NCBI RefSeq assembly: GCF_014905395.1
Contig: NZ_BNDT01000003.1
Coordinates: 186,001-250,000, forward strand
Direction of reading: 5' to 3'
DNA: 64,000 nt
DNA from: Lactococcus taiwanensis
GTDB lineage: Bacteria; Bacillota; Bacilli; Lactobacillales; Streptococcaceae
Made by a program: the position numbers and the translations under genes. The notes below the pieces were generated by a model. The model ran no database searches, was not told the origin of the DNA, and saw only the letters and a list, made by a program, of their open reading frames with translations. Positions 54,864 through 64,000 of this stretch are shown here, piece by piece; the first letter of the stretch is position 1; each line of letters starts with the position of its first letter.

Positions 54864-55649
54864 TCAAAAGCTTCTTCCGCCACCTGATCCTCCAGAGCTT
54901 CCGCCGCCATCAGAGGAAGGACGAGGGATGTGGCGCGTGGTGATAAAGGTATTAACCAAGCGATCTTCTCGTTCTGAGAGCTGGAGCTCTCCATTATGAT
55001 TATAATCATAACGCCAGATTGCGTGGGCATCTTTCATTTGGTAACGGCGATAGATCATCCAGATAAAGAGAGCTGCGCTAAGCAAAGCAAAGAGAGCTGC
55101 GATAATGATGTAAAGTGGACGAAAACTGCGCTGGAAAGTAACCGCACCTGTTTGTTCATCAACAGTATAACGACGCGAAGTCGGAATACCTGCGCGATAG
55201 TATTGACTGACTTTGTCAAAGAATCCTGTTACTGCTCCACTGCTATCATTAGCAGATAAAGCGGGTTGAACAACATCAAGAGTATCCTCAATTCGACTGG
55301 CTGATAGATAATGCTTCATGTTCCCCGTTGCCCAGATGTAGACTTTCCGCAAGTTCATATTGATGACAAGAACTACTCCGTTTTTTCCTTCCCCTACTTG
55401 CTCTGCTAAATAGGAACGTGCCATAGAACTAGCAGAAGTAGTACTGTTTGTCGTAAGGACATACACGCCAGCTTTGGTTTGATCAGCCAAAGCTTGAGCT
55501 TGCCCTTGCAAACTGGAAATTGTTGGACCCAAAATCTGAGCATTATCTTCGATCCCTGACGAAAAAGTTGCTGCTTTTGTTGGCTGGGGAATGAATAAAA
55601 AGAATAGTCCAAATAGAATGAGACTAAAAAGTATAGATTTTTTTTTCAT
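54864..55649 (-). CDS. TPM-domain membrane protein (YdjH-like)
   Basis: 261 residues from ATG 55649 (MKKKSILFSLILFGLFFLFIPQPTKAA), which overlaps the preceding stop as ATGA. It has a signal peptide, a TPM (Psb32/Repair_PSII-like) domain (about 28-150; QALADQTKAGVYVLTTNSTTS, NGVVLVINMNLRKVYIWATG), a span (about 185-210) and a Gly/Ser-rich C-terminus ending GGSGGGRSF. It is the third gene of an operon with a zinc-ribbon protein and an SPFH protein. This set matches Bacillus ydjG-ydjH-ydjI, which acts at the membrane with PspA. Confidence 0.8.
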   Translation of the reverse strand: MKKKSILFSLILFGLFFLFIPQPTKAATFSSGIEDNAQILGPTISSLQGQAQALADQTKAGVYVLTTNSTTSASSMARSYLAEQVGEGKNGVVLVINMNLRKVYIWATGNMKHYLSASRIEDTLDVVQPALSANDSSGAVTGFFDKVSQYYRAGIPTSRRYTVDEQTGAVTFQRSFRPLYIIIAALFALLSAALFIWMIYRRYQMKDAHAIWRYDYNHNGELQLSEREDRLVNTFITTRHIPRPSSDGGGSSGGSGGGRSF

Positions 55650-56782
55650 GAGACAAGGTACCCCACTAAGATTCCTAGGATCAGTATGATGATAAAAAGC
55701 CCCAAGGCCCAGAGCCAAAGTTTCGTTTTATCAATTGGTAAGACACCGGCTACTTTACCTGTTTGGCCGTTCATGGCATAATAGTAAAATTTGTCTTTTC
55801 CGGGCTCACGATAGGTCACCAGCCAGAGTGGCAGAAGGACATAATCTTCGTCTAAAGTGGTCAGTTGATGACGACTTTGAACGCCACTGACCGAGCTATA
55901 ACCTGTTATGGTCGCTGTCATGAGTCCGTCAGCGTACTGACGAAATTCTTTTTCAACCTCATTTTTCATTTCTTGAAATTCAATGTCACGCTTTTCAGTC
56001 ATAAAACCAGAAAGGTATTGGTTTTTGAAAGGAACAGCAGCACTCATATCAAAAGGCTGAACTGCACCAACCATCTTATCTGTTAGGTTTTTTTGTAAAG
56101 CATTTTTGACCAGATCTTTGAAAGCAGTCGAGCCTGCCCGACGTATTGCATACTGAGAGTGCTCCGTATATTCGGTATCACCAACGATCCAAACACGCAG
56201 ATTAGTTGCTTGAGCTGTCAAATCACCTGTGAGCTTTGCATCAACGGCCCAATAAGGAAAATAGACCCCTGATAATTTTTGAATTTGTTTTTTATCAAAG
56301 AAAGCTTTGGGAACAAATTTTTTCTTACCGACCCATTCTAGAAAACGTTCCTCCGCTTCTTTGTGTTCAATTTGAAAAGGGAGAACTTTCTCAGGCAAAA
56401 ATTTTCCTGAAAGTCGTTCAGTCAAAACAACGGGATTATGACAATAATAACACCAAGTTGAGGCTGTTGTAGCCTCAGTCACTAACTCTGCTCCGCAAGA
56501 GGGGCAGAGAAATAATCCCACTTCTTCTAAAGAGTGTGAAGTGTCCTGTGGTTGGTCAGCTGTTAGATTGGACGGATTAGAAGCTTCCAGGCTACTGACA
56601 GAGCTGTCAGTAAATGTGTCATCAGTAAAAGTAGCTTTATTTTGGTCTTCAAAAGTAGAGACCTCTTGTTCTGTGAAGCTAGAGCCACAGTACTCACAGT
56701 GAAATTTTTGAAGTTTAGGATCGAAAAGTAGTGGTCCCCCACAGTTGGGACATTTATGGGTAAAAACTGAGCTTTCGCTCAT
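55646..56782 (-). CDS. TFIIB-type zinc-ribbon membrane protein (YdjG-like)
   Basis: A 378-residue protein. ATG 56782 behind AAAAGGAG gives MSESSVFTHKCPNCGGPLLF. Two zinc ribbons are visible: CPNCG...CEYCG (residues about 11-33) and CPSCG...CYYC (about 80-105). A long soluble region contains YFPYWAVDAKL and KDKFYYYAMNGQTGKV, and one C-terminal span (LWLWALGLFIIILILGILVG) anchors it. It is a probable partner of the SPFH and TPM proteins. A dispersed dyad (56596-56613) lies between the two ribbons and encodes T-D-S-S-V-S. Confidence 0.82.
   Translation of the reverse strand: MSESSVFTHKCPNCGGPLLFDPKLQKFHCEYCGSSFTEQEVSTFEDQNKATFTDDTFTDSSVSSLEASNPSNLTADQPQDTSHSLEEVGLFLCPSCGAELVTEATTASTWCYYCHNPVVLTERLSGKFLPEKVLPFQIEHKEAEERFLEWVGKKKFVPKAFFDKKQIQKLSGVYFPYWAVDAKLTGDLTAQATNLRVWIVGDTEYTEHSQYAIRRAGSTAFKDLVKNALQKNLTDKMVGAVQPFDMSAAVPFKNQYLSGFMTEKRDIEFQEMKNEVEKEFRQYADGLMTATITGYSSVSGVQSRHQLTTLDEDYVLLPLWLVTYREPGKDKFYYYAMNGQTGKVAGVLPIDKTKLWLWALGLFIIILILGILVGYLVS
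56596..56613. repeat. ACTGAC-N6-GTCAGT dyad, copy 15 (in zinc-ribbon gene)
   Basis: ACTGAC-AGAGCT-GTCAGT with TA on both flanks; read on the minus strand as T-D-S-S-V-S in a low-complexity linker. Confidence 0.88.
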
Positions 56783-56885
56783 AATATTCTCCTTTTCACA
56801 AATGGAATGTCCTTTAAAACATGACGCTCCAAAAAAGATGCCGCTATGACAAGGGCAAGTCAAACGACATACTATTACATTTTGT

Positions 56886-58109
56886 TTAATCTGTCAGTGG
56901 CTTAGCAATGAAGGGTTGACCACATTCAGGGCAAAATTTAGGAACCCCATTGGCCAAGTTTACCGCTGCTCCACAAGCATTACAAGCCATGTTTATTTCA
57001 GGCATGACTGGTGCAGCATTTGGTTTTGATTGCCCGCAATTTGAGCAGAATTTTCCTGTGTTTTTCGTGCCACATTCAGGACAAGTCCAGCTTTTAGTAT
57101 CGGCTTGTTGTTCTTGTTGTGATTGCATTTGATTTTGATTGGCTTGTGAGAAACCTGCTAAATTTTGTCCACCCATATTCATGCCCATGAAGGCGTTCAT
57201 GGCTCCTCCTGGGTTTGAACCAGCTGATTCCAATCCTCGTGCAACTGCGCCTTGCACGTAACCTTCACGTACGGAAGGGTCTCCTAACAGCGCGCCTTGA
57301 TTGCGCATGTTGATGAGTTTTTGACTTTCGTCTGTATAAGATATGCTTGCGACAGCAACAGCGACGATTTCCATACCGCGCAATTGTTTCCAATCTTCAT
57401 CTAGAACTGAGGCCATGTATTTACTCAATTCCATACTTTTAGAGGTGAGAAAAGATACGCGTTCACCTTGGGCTGAGTATTGGTTGATAGACGTGTTTAA
57501 GGCGGTTAAAAATTCGGCCAAATATTGTTCATTTATCTCTTGAATATCCACATGATCCGCATTTTTAGGGATGGCATTGGCATAAAAAGCTAAAGGATCT
57601 GTGATTTTGATAGAGTAAGTCCCATGAGTACGTAAGAACAATTCCGCGTTATAAAAATTATCAAAATACTGAAGAGGAGTAGGTGTTCCAAACTTGATGC
57701 CTTTAATTTCCTGTAAATTGATATAAAAAACTTGTTGCTTTTGTGGTGTTGTTCCACCAAATTTAAAGCGGAAGAAACTTTCTTGAATCGATTCACGAAG
57801 TCCACCATTGAACATAGAAGGAGCCGTATCGTTCTTTACAGTGTAATAACCCGGTTCAGCGGTGTAGTCAATAATTTTACCACCGTCCACTAAAAGCATC
57901 ATCATATTTTCATAAACGTGCACAACAGAACCATCTGTGATGACATCTTCTGTCCCTTTTTTATTGGAACCACGTTTGGCGTCTTTGCGCACCTTTACCC
58001 CCTTGGTAAAGACAGTTTGATCAGACATATCATCAGGTTCAATAACTTCTAGCCATTGGTCGGCAAGTGTTCCACCGACTGCGCTCGTTGCAGCTTTAAT
58101 AATTCCCAT
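56886..58109 (-). CDS. SPFH-domain protein with C-terminal zinc ribbons (YdjI-like)
   Basis: A 407-residue protein with an N-terminal SPFH-type domain (about 20-260) including TRVFTKGVKV-like VFTKGVKVRKD, YYTVKNDTAPSMFNGG and FYINLQEIKGIKFGT. A Gln/Met/Gly-rich linker follows, then two zinc ribbons, CPECGTKNTGKFCSNCG and CNACG...CPECG. It is the YdjI-like/virion-core type, bound to the membrane face. It leads the minus-strand operon with the zinc-ribbon and TPM genes. In Bacillus these recruit PspA; no pspA gene is in this window. Confidence 0.85.
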   Translation of the reverse strand: MGIIKAATSAVGGTLADQWLEVIEPDDMSDQTVFTKGVKVRKDAKRGSNKKGTEDVITDGSVVHVYENMMMLLVDGGKIIDYTAEPGYYTVKNDTAPSMFNGGLRESIQESFFRFKFGGTTPQKQQVFYINLQEIKGIKFGTPTPLQYFDNFYNAELFLRTHGTYSIKITDPLAFYANAIPKNADHVDIQEINEQYLAEFLTALNTSINQYSAQGERVSFLTSKSMELSKYMASVLDEDWKQLRGMEIVAVAVASISYTDESQKLINMRNQGALLGDPSVREGYVQGAVARGLESAGSNPGGAMNAFMGMNMGGQNLAGFSQANQNQMQSQQEQQADTKSWTCPECGTKNTGKFCSNCGQSKPNAAPVMPEINMACNACGAAVNLANGVPKFCPECGQPFIAKPLTD

Positions 58110-58317
58110 ATTTTTTAATGAGCAAATTCATCGGCGTTTTTTCTAGCTCCTCTTAAAAATAAGAAGCACTAAAAAAAGTTAGAATTTGCCTTCCTTTCTT
58201 GTTTTAAAATAGGATGCTATCCGTTTTCATTATAACAAATTTCACAGCTAAAACCTACTAAATCTTTGACAAGTTACTGAAAATCAGCCTAAAGTCGCAA
58301 GACAATAAGGTCAGCTG

Positions 58318-58346
58318 TTGACGAAAGAAAAAAATTTCGCTATAAT
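58318..58346 (+). promoter_or_regulatory. pyrKDF promoter
   Basis: TTGACG (58318-58323), 17 bases, TATAAT (58341-58346). Confidence 0.88.
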
Positions 58347-58365
58347 ATTTTAAAACCTTTAATTA

Positions 58366-58379
58366 AGTCCAGAGAGGCT
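58366..58379 (+). promoter_or_regulatory. PyrR-binding site in the pyrK leader
   Basis: AGTCCAGAGAGGCT, identical to the carB leader site, about 13 bases after the expected transcript start. Confidence 0.9.
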
Positions 58380-58460
58380 TACAAGGAGACGGAAAATTAA
58401 TTTGGAATAAGTTACCTAGCATCCGGCAAGTTTTAAGATTTTGTAAAAGATCATAGGCTT

Positions 58461-58478
58461 ACTGATGGAGCTGTCAGT
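58461..58478. repeat. ACTGAC-N6-GTCAGT dyad, copy 16 (pyrK leader)
   Basis: ACTGAT-GGAGCT-GTCAGT with TT before and AA after; one mismatch in the left arm. It lies between the PyrR site and the terminator, as does copy 14 before carB. Confidence 0.7.
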
Positions 58479-58497
58479 AACTTTCCACTTTCTCAGT

Positions 58498-58527
58498 ACA
58501 CTTGTAGGCGCTCTACAAGTGTTTTTT
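58498..58527 (+). terminator. PyrR-regulated terminator before pyrK
   Basis: ACACTTGTAG (58498-58507) pairs with CTACAAGTGT (58513-58522), followed by six T. Confidence 0.92.
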
Positions 58528-58562
58528 GATTTAATTAAATACTGATACTGAGGAGAAAAAGC

Positions 58563-59351
58563 ATGTCTAAATTACAAGAGCTGATGACGGTGGTCAGTCA
58601 ACGCGAGGTTGCCTGCAATATTTATGAATTAGTGGTAAAGGGCGATCTGGTGCAGGAGATGAAGCTGCCTGGTCAGTTTTTACATCTTGCAGTGCCCCAA
58701 TCTAGTATGCTTTTGCGACGTCCAATTTCAATTTCAAGTTGGGATAAGGCGACCAGTACTTGTAGCCTTCTTTACCGGATTGGAGATGAGACTACAGGGA
58801 CTTACGCACTCTCAAAATTAACGCAGGGAGAAACCGTAGACGCCATGGGACCACTCGGTAATGGTTTTCCGATTTCAGAAGTTACGCCAAAAGACCATGT
58901 ATTGCTCGTGGGTGGAGGGATTGGTGTGCCTCCATTATACGAACTTGCCAAACAGTTGGAAGAAAAAGACTGCCAAATGACAGTATTACTAGGCTTTGCG
59001 ACTGAGAAGGTAAAAATACTCGAAGCTCAATTTGCTCGCATCAGTAACGTGACATTGCGCGTGGCGACCGATGATGGTTCTTATGGCTACAAAGGACATG
59101 TCGGAATGCTGATAGAAGAGCTTGCGCTTGAACCTACCGCCGTCTATACTTGTGGCGCACCGGGCATGCTTAAAGCTGTTGCTCGTAAATATGATCATAT
59201 CGAGCGGCTTTATATTTCTATGGAGAGTCGGATGGCATGCGGGATTGGAGCATGTTATGCCTGTGTCGAGCATGACCGAAAAGACCCAAATCATGCCCTA
59301 AAAGTTTGCGAAGACGGTCCAGTATTCTTAGGAAAACAGATCGCATTATAA
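58563..59351 (+). CDS. pyrK: Dihydroorotate dehydrogenase B, electron-transfer subunit
   Basis: A 262-residue FAD and [2Fe-2S] protein that passes electrons from dihydroorotate oxidation (PyrD) to NAD+. FAD motif: [16 protein letters not shown] site: [20 protein letters not shown]. The cysteine cluster is [15 protein letters not shown] and later KVCEDGP. ATG 58563 follows AGGAG. It is the first gene of pyrK-pyrD-pyrF under PyrR attenuation. Confidence 0.95.
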   Translation: MSKLQELMTVVSQREVACNIYELVVKGDLVQEMKLPGQFLHLAVPQSSMLLRRPISISSWDKATSTCSLLYRIGDETTGTYALSKLTQGETVDAMGPLGNGFPISEVTPKDHVLLVGGGIGVPPLYELAKQLEEKDCQMTVLLGFATEKVKILEAQFARISNVTLRVATDDGSYGYKGHVGMLIEELALEPTAVYTCGAPGMLKAVARKYDHIERLYISMESRMACGIGACYACVEHDRKDPNHALKVCEDGPVFLGKQIAL

Positions 59352-59375
59352 TTTTCGCTTTGGCTAAGGCTGTAA

Positions 59376-60380
<1,005 letters not shown>

Positions 60381-60415
60381 AGTTGTCTCCAAATCCGTGG
60401 AACGCATCAAAAAAT

Positions 60416-60433
60416 ACTGACGACGCTGTCAGC
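60416..60433. repeat. ACTGAC-N6-GTCAGT dyad, copy 18 (pyrD-pyrF gap)
   Basis: ACTGAC-GACGCT-GTCAGC; last base differs from the consensus. It lies between pyrD and pyrF. Confidence 0.8.
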
Positions 60434-60452
60434 AAAAATAGAAAGTGGAAAA

Positions 60453-61166
60453 ATGCCAGAAAATAGACCTGTTATTGCCTTAGATTTTGCAGAATTCTCA
60501 GAAGTAAAAGATTTCCTTGAACAATTCGCACCCAATGAACAACTTTATATCAAATTAGGTATGGAACTCTTTTATACAGCTGGTCCTCAGGTTGTTTATT
60601 ATGTAAAATCGCTGGGACATCGTGTCTTTTTAGACCTAAAATTACATGATATTCCGAATACTGTAGAATCCTCCATGCGGGTGCTTGCCCGTTTGGGAGT
60701 GGACATGGTTAATGTCCATGCTGCTGGTGGGGTTGAGATGATGAAAGCTGCTCGCCGTGGTTTGGAGCTGGGCACCCCAGCGGGGCGTGAGCGTCCGCTA
60801 TTGATTGCAGTTACCCAGCTGACCTCAACCTCTGAGGAAATTATGCAAGAAGATCAACAAATTATGACGAGTCTTGAAGCATCAGTTATTCATTATGCTC
60901 AAAAAACAGCCGAAGCAGGCTTAGATGGGGTGGTGTGTTCCGCACATGAAGTTGAAAAAATAAAAGCAGCAACTTCGCCTGATTTTATTTGTTTGACCCC
61001 AGGAATTCGACCTGTCGGTAGTAATAAAGGAGATCAAAAACGTGTCATGACTCCTCAACAAGCGCGAAAAATTGGTTCAGATTATATTGTTGTAGGACGT
61101 CCAATTACTCAAGCAGCTGATCCCGTAGCGGCTTATCACACGATAAAAGAAGAATGGAATCAATAA
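60453..61166 (+). CDS. pyrF: Orotidine 5'-phosphate decarboxylase
   Basis: A 237-residue barrel that makes [12 protein letters not shown], the catalytic [14 protein letters not shown] tetrad, CLTPGIRP and [14 protein letters not shown] are all in place. It is the last gene of pyrKDF, followed by a strong terminator. The Shine-Dalgarno is modest (GAAAGTGGAAAA). Confidence 0.95.
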   Translation: MPENRPVIALDFAEFSEVKDFLEQFAPNEQLYIKLGMELFYTAGPQVVYYVKSLGHRVFLDLKLHDIPNTVESSMRVLARLGVDMVNVHAAGGVEMMKAARRGLELGTPAGRERPLLIAVTQLTSTSEEIMQEDQQIMTSLEASVIHYAQKTAEAGLDGVVCSAHEVEKIKAATSPDFICLTPGIRPVGSNKGDQKRVMTPQQARKIGSDYIVVGRPITQAADPVAAYHTIKEEWNQ

Positions 61167-61191
61167 AAAGCTCACAATAGTGAGCTTTTTT
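61166..61191 (+). terminator. Terminator of pyrKDF
   Basis: AAAAGCTCAC (61166-61175) pairs with GTGAGCTTTT (61180-61189), followed by T. Confidence 0.88.
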
Positions 61192-61211
61192 TCTTAAATC
61201 CAAAGGAGGGA

Positions 61212-61925
61212 TTATAAAGGATTTTTAGCTGGCGTTCCAGCTTTACGTGGATATTTTTTAGGTGTCTCTTTTTTCTTTTCGATGAGTGCAATATGACGTT
61301 CATCCCCATTTGGTAAGTGGTAAGCTATCTCTTGAATAAACTTTCCGCCTAAAACGGCTATGGCTTTTTTTGCTTCAAGCAACTCCTCTTCAAATTGAGC
61401 GGCTTTTAAAGAAAGGAGACAGCCGTTTTTCTTCAAGAAAGGGATGGTTAACTCTGACAAAACAGAGAGTCGAGCGACAGCACGCGCCGTCACAATGTCA
61501 AAATTCCCACGATAAAGCACATTTTGGCCGAAATCTTCAGCACGTCCATGAAGCAAGTTGACGTTTTCAAGTCCCAACTCTTCTGTGAGTAGTTTTAAAA
61601 AGTTAATGCGTTTATTTAAAGAGTCAATAATAGTCACATTCAGAGAAGGGAAAAGAATTTTCATAGGGAGACTTGGAAAACCAGCACCGGCACCGATGTC
61701 TAGGATGCTGACAGGCTGGTCAGTAATTAAATCATATAAAACTGGAGCGACAGAATCATAGAAGTGTTTTAAATAAACTTCTGATTCTTCGGTAATCGCA
61801 GTCAAATTAATTTTTTCATTCCACTCGACTAAAAGTTCGAAATAACGTTTAAATTGCCATTTTTGTTGTTCTGAAATGATGAGATCAAATTCAGCAAGAG
61901 CTGCGTAAAATTCATCAGGGGTCAT
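61212..61925 (-). CDS. rsmG: 16S rRNA (guanine527-N7)-methyltransferase
   Basis: A 237-residue RsmG/GidB. It has [21 protein letters not shown], the SAM motif [31 protein letters not shown] and TARAVARL. It ends in a basic tail [16 protein letters not shown]. Its start overlaps the prenyl synthase stop by 4 bases (ATGA), so it is the last gene of the minus-strand eet-like operon. A dispersed dyad (61707-61724) lies just before motif I and encodes T-D-Q-P-V-S. Confidence 0.94.
   Translation of the reverse strand: MTPDEFYAALAEFDLIISEQQKWQFKRYFELLVEWNEKINLTAITEESEVYLKHFYDSVAPVLYDLITDQPVSILDIGAGAGFPSLPMKILFPSLNVTIIDSLNKRINFLKLLTEELGLENVNLLHGRAEDFGQNVLYRGNFDIVTARAVARLSVLSELTIPFLKKNGCLLSLKAAQFEEELLEAKKAIAVLGGKFIQEIAYHLPNGDERHIALIEKKKETPKKYPRKAGTPAKNPL
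61707..61724. repeat. ACTGAC-N6-GTCAGT dyad, copy 19 (in rsmG)
   Basis: GCTGAC-AGGCTG-GTCAGT, read on the minus strand as T-D-Q-P-V-S. Confidence 0.8.
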
Positions 61926-62881
61926 AAGGTACGCTCCAAGAGTTTTCTAGTAATTTCTGCAATGACTTTGCGATTTTCACCGCTTGGGAGTTTATCGATC
62001 TGGGTCAAAGCAGCAGTTGTGTAGGATTTTGCTAAAGCTTTTGTTTCTGACAAGGCGGAAGAGCTTTGAATAAATTCATAGACTTTGTCGTAGTCCTCTT
62101 TTTTTATCAAATCAGTCATCAAAGCTCTATTTTCTTGCAAAGCGAAAAGAACAGGAGCTGAATAAATACCTTGTTTGATGTCTTCGAGGACAGGTTTGCC
62201 CAATGTTTCTGCCGAAGCTGCATAATCCAAGTAGTCGTCCATAATTTGAAAGGCGATTCCAATGTTCATTCCAATTTTATAAGCACGATTGGCAAGCATA
62301 TTATTTTTAGAAATTAAGGGCCCGACAGAAGCAGAGAGAGCAAAAAGTTCCCCTGTTTTGCCTGAAATATTTTCTATGTAATCATCCAGTGTTTGTTCCA
62401 AATCAAAATGTTTATTGAGTTGGCCTAACTCGCCACCTAAAAGTCGCTCGATTGAGCCGATATTTTTTGTCAAGTTAGATAACTCTAATGAATGCTCAGA
62501 CATTAACTTAAAAACAGCGATAAAGAGGTAATCCCCCGCATAAACGGCGATTTCTGGCCCATATTTTGCAGAAAGTGTGGCAACCCCACGCCTTGTATCG
62601 GCACGATCAATCACGTCGTCATGAACCAAAGTGGCGGTATGTAACATTTCAATGCTGGCTGCTAGAGCCAATTTTTCTTTTTCAGAGAGTTCTGTAAAAC
62701 TTGAAAATAAGAGCAAATAAGCAGGACGTAACATTTTGCCTCCCGCATCAAAAATATCAAAAATAGCTGATTTTATTGCTTCATTTTTGATGGTTACATG
62801 GCTTTTCATTAATTTTTGAACTTGTGTAAGTTGCTTACCCAGTGCGGGGTAAGCTTTCCAAAAGGTATTTTTTACGTCCAT
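61922..62881 (-). CDS. Polyprenyl diphosphate synthase (DmkB/IspB-like)
   Basis: A 319-residue trans-prenyltransferase. The first Asp-rich motif is [15 protein letters not shown], the second is [11 protein letters not shown], and [14 protein letters not shown] precedes the first. Such enzymes make the long isoprenoid side chain of menaquinone or demethylmenaquinone. It lies directly after eetB-like and eetA-like genes, as in the flavin-based extracellular electron transfer loci of Listeria and other Firmicutes, where this enzyme is called DmkB. It is cotranscribed with rsmG downstream. Confidence 0.88.
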   Translation of the reverse strand: MDVKNTFWKAYPALGKQLTQVQKLMKSHVTIKNEAIKSAIFDIFDAGGKMLRPAYLLLFSSFTELSEKEKLALAASIEMLHTATLVHDDVIDRADTRRGVATLSAKYGPEIAVYAGDYLFIAVFKLMSEHSLELSNLTKNIGSIERLLGGELGQLNKHFDLEQTLDDYIENISGKTGELFALSASVGPLISKNNMLANRAYKIGMNIGIAFQIMDDYLDYAASAETLGKPVLEDIKQGIYSAPVLFALQENRALMTDLIKKEDYDKVYEFIQSSSALSETKALAKSYTTAALTQIDKLPSGENRKVIAEITRKLLERTL

Positions 62882-63402
62882 TGTTTACTTTCTTTGATAA
62901 ATAATTCTTGAATAGGCTTCACACGCGTGATGAGTTGATTTCCTCCAATCCCTACCGCAAATCCTGCCAGCATTCCAAAGAAAGCAAGCCAAGGAAGATA
63001 GAGCATAACGGAAGGGGCTTTAGCTAAAAATGAGGCAACAGCTAATTGCCCAAAATTATGAAAGAAACCACCGACTACAGAAATTCCGATGAGAGAAACG
63101 AGCTTGGGTCCAAATTGTTTCATGGCATACATCGCAAGTAAGGATAAAATCCCCCCAGCAAAAGAATAGAGAAAAACGGAAAAACCCGTGAAAAGGGCAG
63201 TAAGAAGTAATCTCAAAATTTGCATGGTCCATACTTTGCGCCAATTTAAGGTAAAAACAGCAATAATCATTACTAGATTCGCCAAGCCAATCTTAGCACC
63301 GGGAGCAAAAGCAAAAAAAGGCGGTAAAGCACTTTCTACAATCCCCATCACCACAGCAGCTGCGGTTAATAAAGAGACATATACGTATTCTTTTACATTC
63401 AT
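62872..63402 (-). CDS. Gx transporter family membrane protein (EetB-like)
   Basis: A 176-residue protein with five or six spans. It resembles the Gx transporter (heptaprenyl diphosphate synthase component I) family: VMGIVESALPPFFAFAPGAKIGLANLVMIIAVF at the N-terminus, and SLLAMYAMKQFGPKLVSLIGISVVGGFFHNFGQLAVASFL with the conserved His-Asn. It overlaps the prenyl synthase by 10 bases and the eetA-like gene by 4. In Listeria, EetB supports extracellular electron transfer, possibly by membrane passage of a flavin or cofactor. Confidence 0.82.
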   Translation of the reverse strand: MNVKEYVYVSLLTAAAVVMGIVESALPPFFAFAPGAKIGLANLVMIIAVFTLNWRKVWTMQILRLLLTALFTGFSVFLYSFAGGILSLLAMYAMKQFGPKLVSLIGISVVGGFFHNFGQLAVASFLAKAPSVMLYLPWLAFFGMLAGFAVGIGGNQLITRVKPIQELFIKESKQWT

Positions 63403-63806
63403 GCTGTATAATCCACCTGCTCGTTTGTCTCTCCGCTGATAACCTTGATGACAAGATCATGAGGAAGGCAGACAATCGTTTCTCCGACTTTTGAAATATA
63501 CCCTCGTTTCACATCAATTTGATCTTTGCAACTGGCTTCAATGACGGCGATTTCGCCATCTTTTACACGAATCTTATTGTAATCGCCGTCCTTATCTCGA
63601 TAAGTCCAAGTTTGATTTTTTTTTAAATCAAAAGTGCGAATCACCTGCCCATGAACACGAAGTTGAGCCTCAGCCCCCTTTGATCCACTTGCAAAAAAAT
63701 ATAAGGTTGAAAAAGAAGCCAAAAATAACACGAAAATGATGACAAAATCTAAAGGTTTCGTTTTAATGTTTTTAAAATAAATAATCGTGTTTTTAAGGAA
63801 TTTCAT
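63399..63806 (-). CDS. NusG domain II-containing protein (EetA-like)
   Basis: About 135 residues. One N-terminal span (PLDFVIIFVLFLASFSTLYFF) is followed by a small extracellular NusG_II domain ending with CKDQIDVKRGYISKVGETIVCLPHDLVIKV. This matches EetA. I use ATG 63806. A TG-C-TATAAT extended -10 (63822-63814 on this strand) ends 8 bases before it with no ribosome site between, so the message may be leaderless. It is the first gene of the operon. Confidence 0.82.
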   Translation of the reverse strand: MKFLKNTIIYFKNIKTKPLDFVIIFVLFLASFSTLYFFASGSKGAEAQLRVHGQVIRTFDLKKNQTWTYRDKDGDYNKIRVKDGEIAVIEASCKDQIDVKRGYISKVGETIVCLPHDLVIKVISGETNEQVDYTA

Positions 63807-63852
63807 TATGCCTATTATAGCAAAACTGAAGGAAAATTTCACGCAATCAAAA

Positions 63853-63878
63853 AAACGCCTCCATTAAGGAAGGCGTTC
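63853..63878 (-). terminator. Terminator of the gene at the right edge
   Basis: AACGCCT and AGGCGTT arms around CCATTAAGGA, with seven T on the minus strand. Confidence 0.8.
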
Positions 63879-63880
63879 TT

Positions 63881-64000
63881 TTATTTTTCTATTTTATGAG
63901 GAGTTGAAGCCGCTGCTTTTTCTAATTCTTTTCCTTTTTCAATGAGGTATGCTTTCAAACTTTCACTAATCTGTGGATGCTCAAGTCCGTATTCAATTGT
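63881..64000 (-). CDS. C-terminal end of an unidentified gene (runs off the window)
   Basis: The minus strand is open from the window edge to TAA at 63881-63883. It encodes the last 39 residues TIEYGLEHPQISESLKAYL... ending AAASTPHKIEK: a charged helical tail rich in Glu and Lys with no membrane span. A terminator follows at once. Not enough sequence is present to name a family. Its position upstream of the eetA-like gene would fit another electron-transfer gene, but there is no evidence for that in the residues seen. Confidence 0.6.
   Translation of the reverse strand, partial: TIEYGLEHPQISESLKAYLIEKGKELEKAAASTPHKIEK

Noticed and set aside
54996-57543. Several plus-strand reading frames in the 55-57.5 kb region
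   Set aside because: They lie opposite well-supported minus-strand genes with zinc-ribbon and SPFH motifs and have no ribosome sites.

Overview
The window is a chromosomal segment of a low-GC Gram-positive coccus, almost certainly a Lactococcus. The best single marker is the tmRNA, whose tag codons read AKNNTQTYAMAA, the Lactococcus tag. A seven-gene trp operon behind a T-box leader, a long TrpF, a BusR/BusA betaine system, unlinked carB and pyrKDF loci with PyrR leaders, and a yoaB-type manganese riboswitch agree with this. I cannot fix the species; the gene order does not force L. lactis itself.

Layout. 1-5.8 kb: a partial anion permease, a DMT permease, a cysteine-free Fur-family repressor divergent from two VIT-type metal transporters across a tandem operator, a methyltransferase, then a marR-nitroreductase-DUF1304 operon with a repeated MarR-like operator. 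5.85-13.2 kb: trpEGDCFBA under a Trp T-box; TrpF carries a C-terminal nucleotidyltransferase-like domain. 13.2-17.8 kb: beta-glucoside utilisation (BglG-type antiterminator, PTS permease, GH1 enzyme) with two RAT sites. 17.8-21.7 kb: busR and busAA-busAB (glycine betaine uptake, c-di-AMP-type control). 21.7-29.8 kb: CDF transporter, PsiE-like protein, coaA, then methyltransferase-pdp-deoC-cdd-bmpA nucleoside salvage and a GntR regulator. 29.8-35.1 kb: a two-component system divergent from a persulfide-response operon (two rhodaneses, CoA-disulfide reductase-rhodanese, CstR). 35.2-44.6 kb: ylxM, ssrA (tmRNA), DUF475/TerC protein, small proteins, queH, Mn riboswitch and P-type ATPase, MFS permease, GH73 hydrolase, glutathione peroxidase. 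44.6-48.1 kb: PyrR leader and carB. 48.1-54.2 kb: a WxL cell-surface cluster behind a perfect cre box, including a DUF916 gene whose membrane anchor has been shifted out of frame at an A7 tract. 54.2-64 kb: pseudouridine synthase, a YdjI-YdjG-YdjH-like membrane stress operon, pyrK-pyrD-pyrF behind a PyrR leader, and a minus-strand eetA-eetB-prenyl synthase-rsmG operon resembling the flavin-based extracellular electron transfer locus.

The most striking pattern not explained by genes is a dispersed 18-bp dyad, ACTGAC-N6-GTCAGT. It occurs 19 times in 64 kb with an invariant 6-base centre, 12 times between genes (several as terminators, and in the leaders of carB, pyrK and ssrA) and 7 times inside reading frames, where it appears as the peptides T-D-x-x-V-S or L-T-x-x-L-S. 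By simple arithmetic fewer than one copy would be expected by chance. I know of no named family that matches it.
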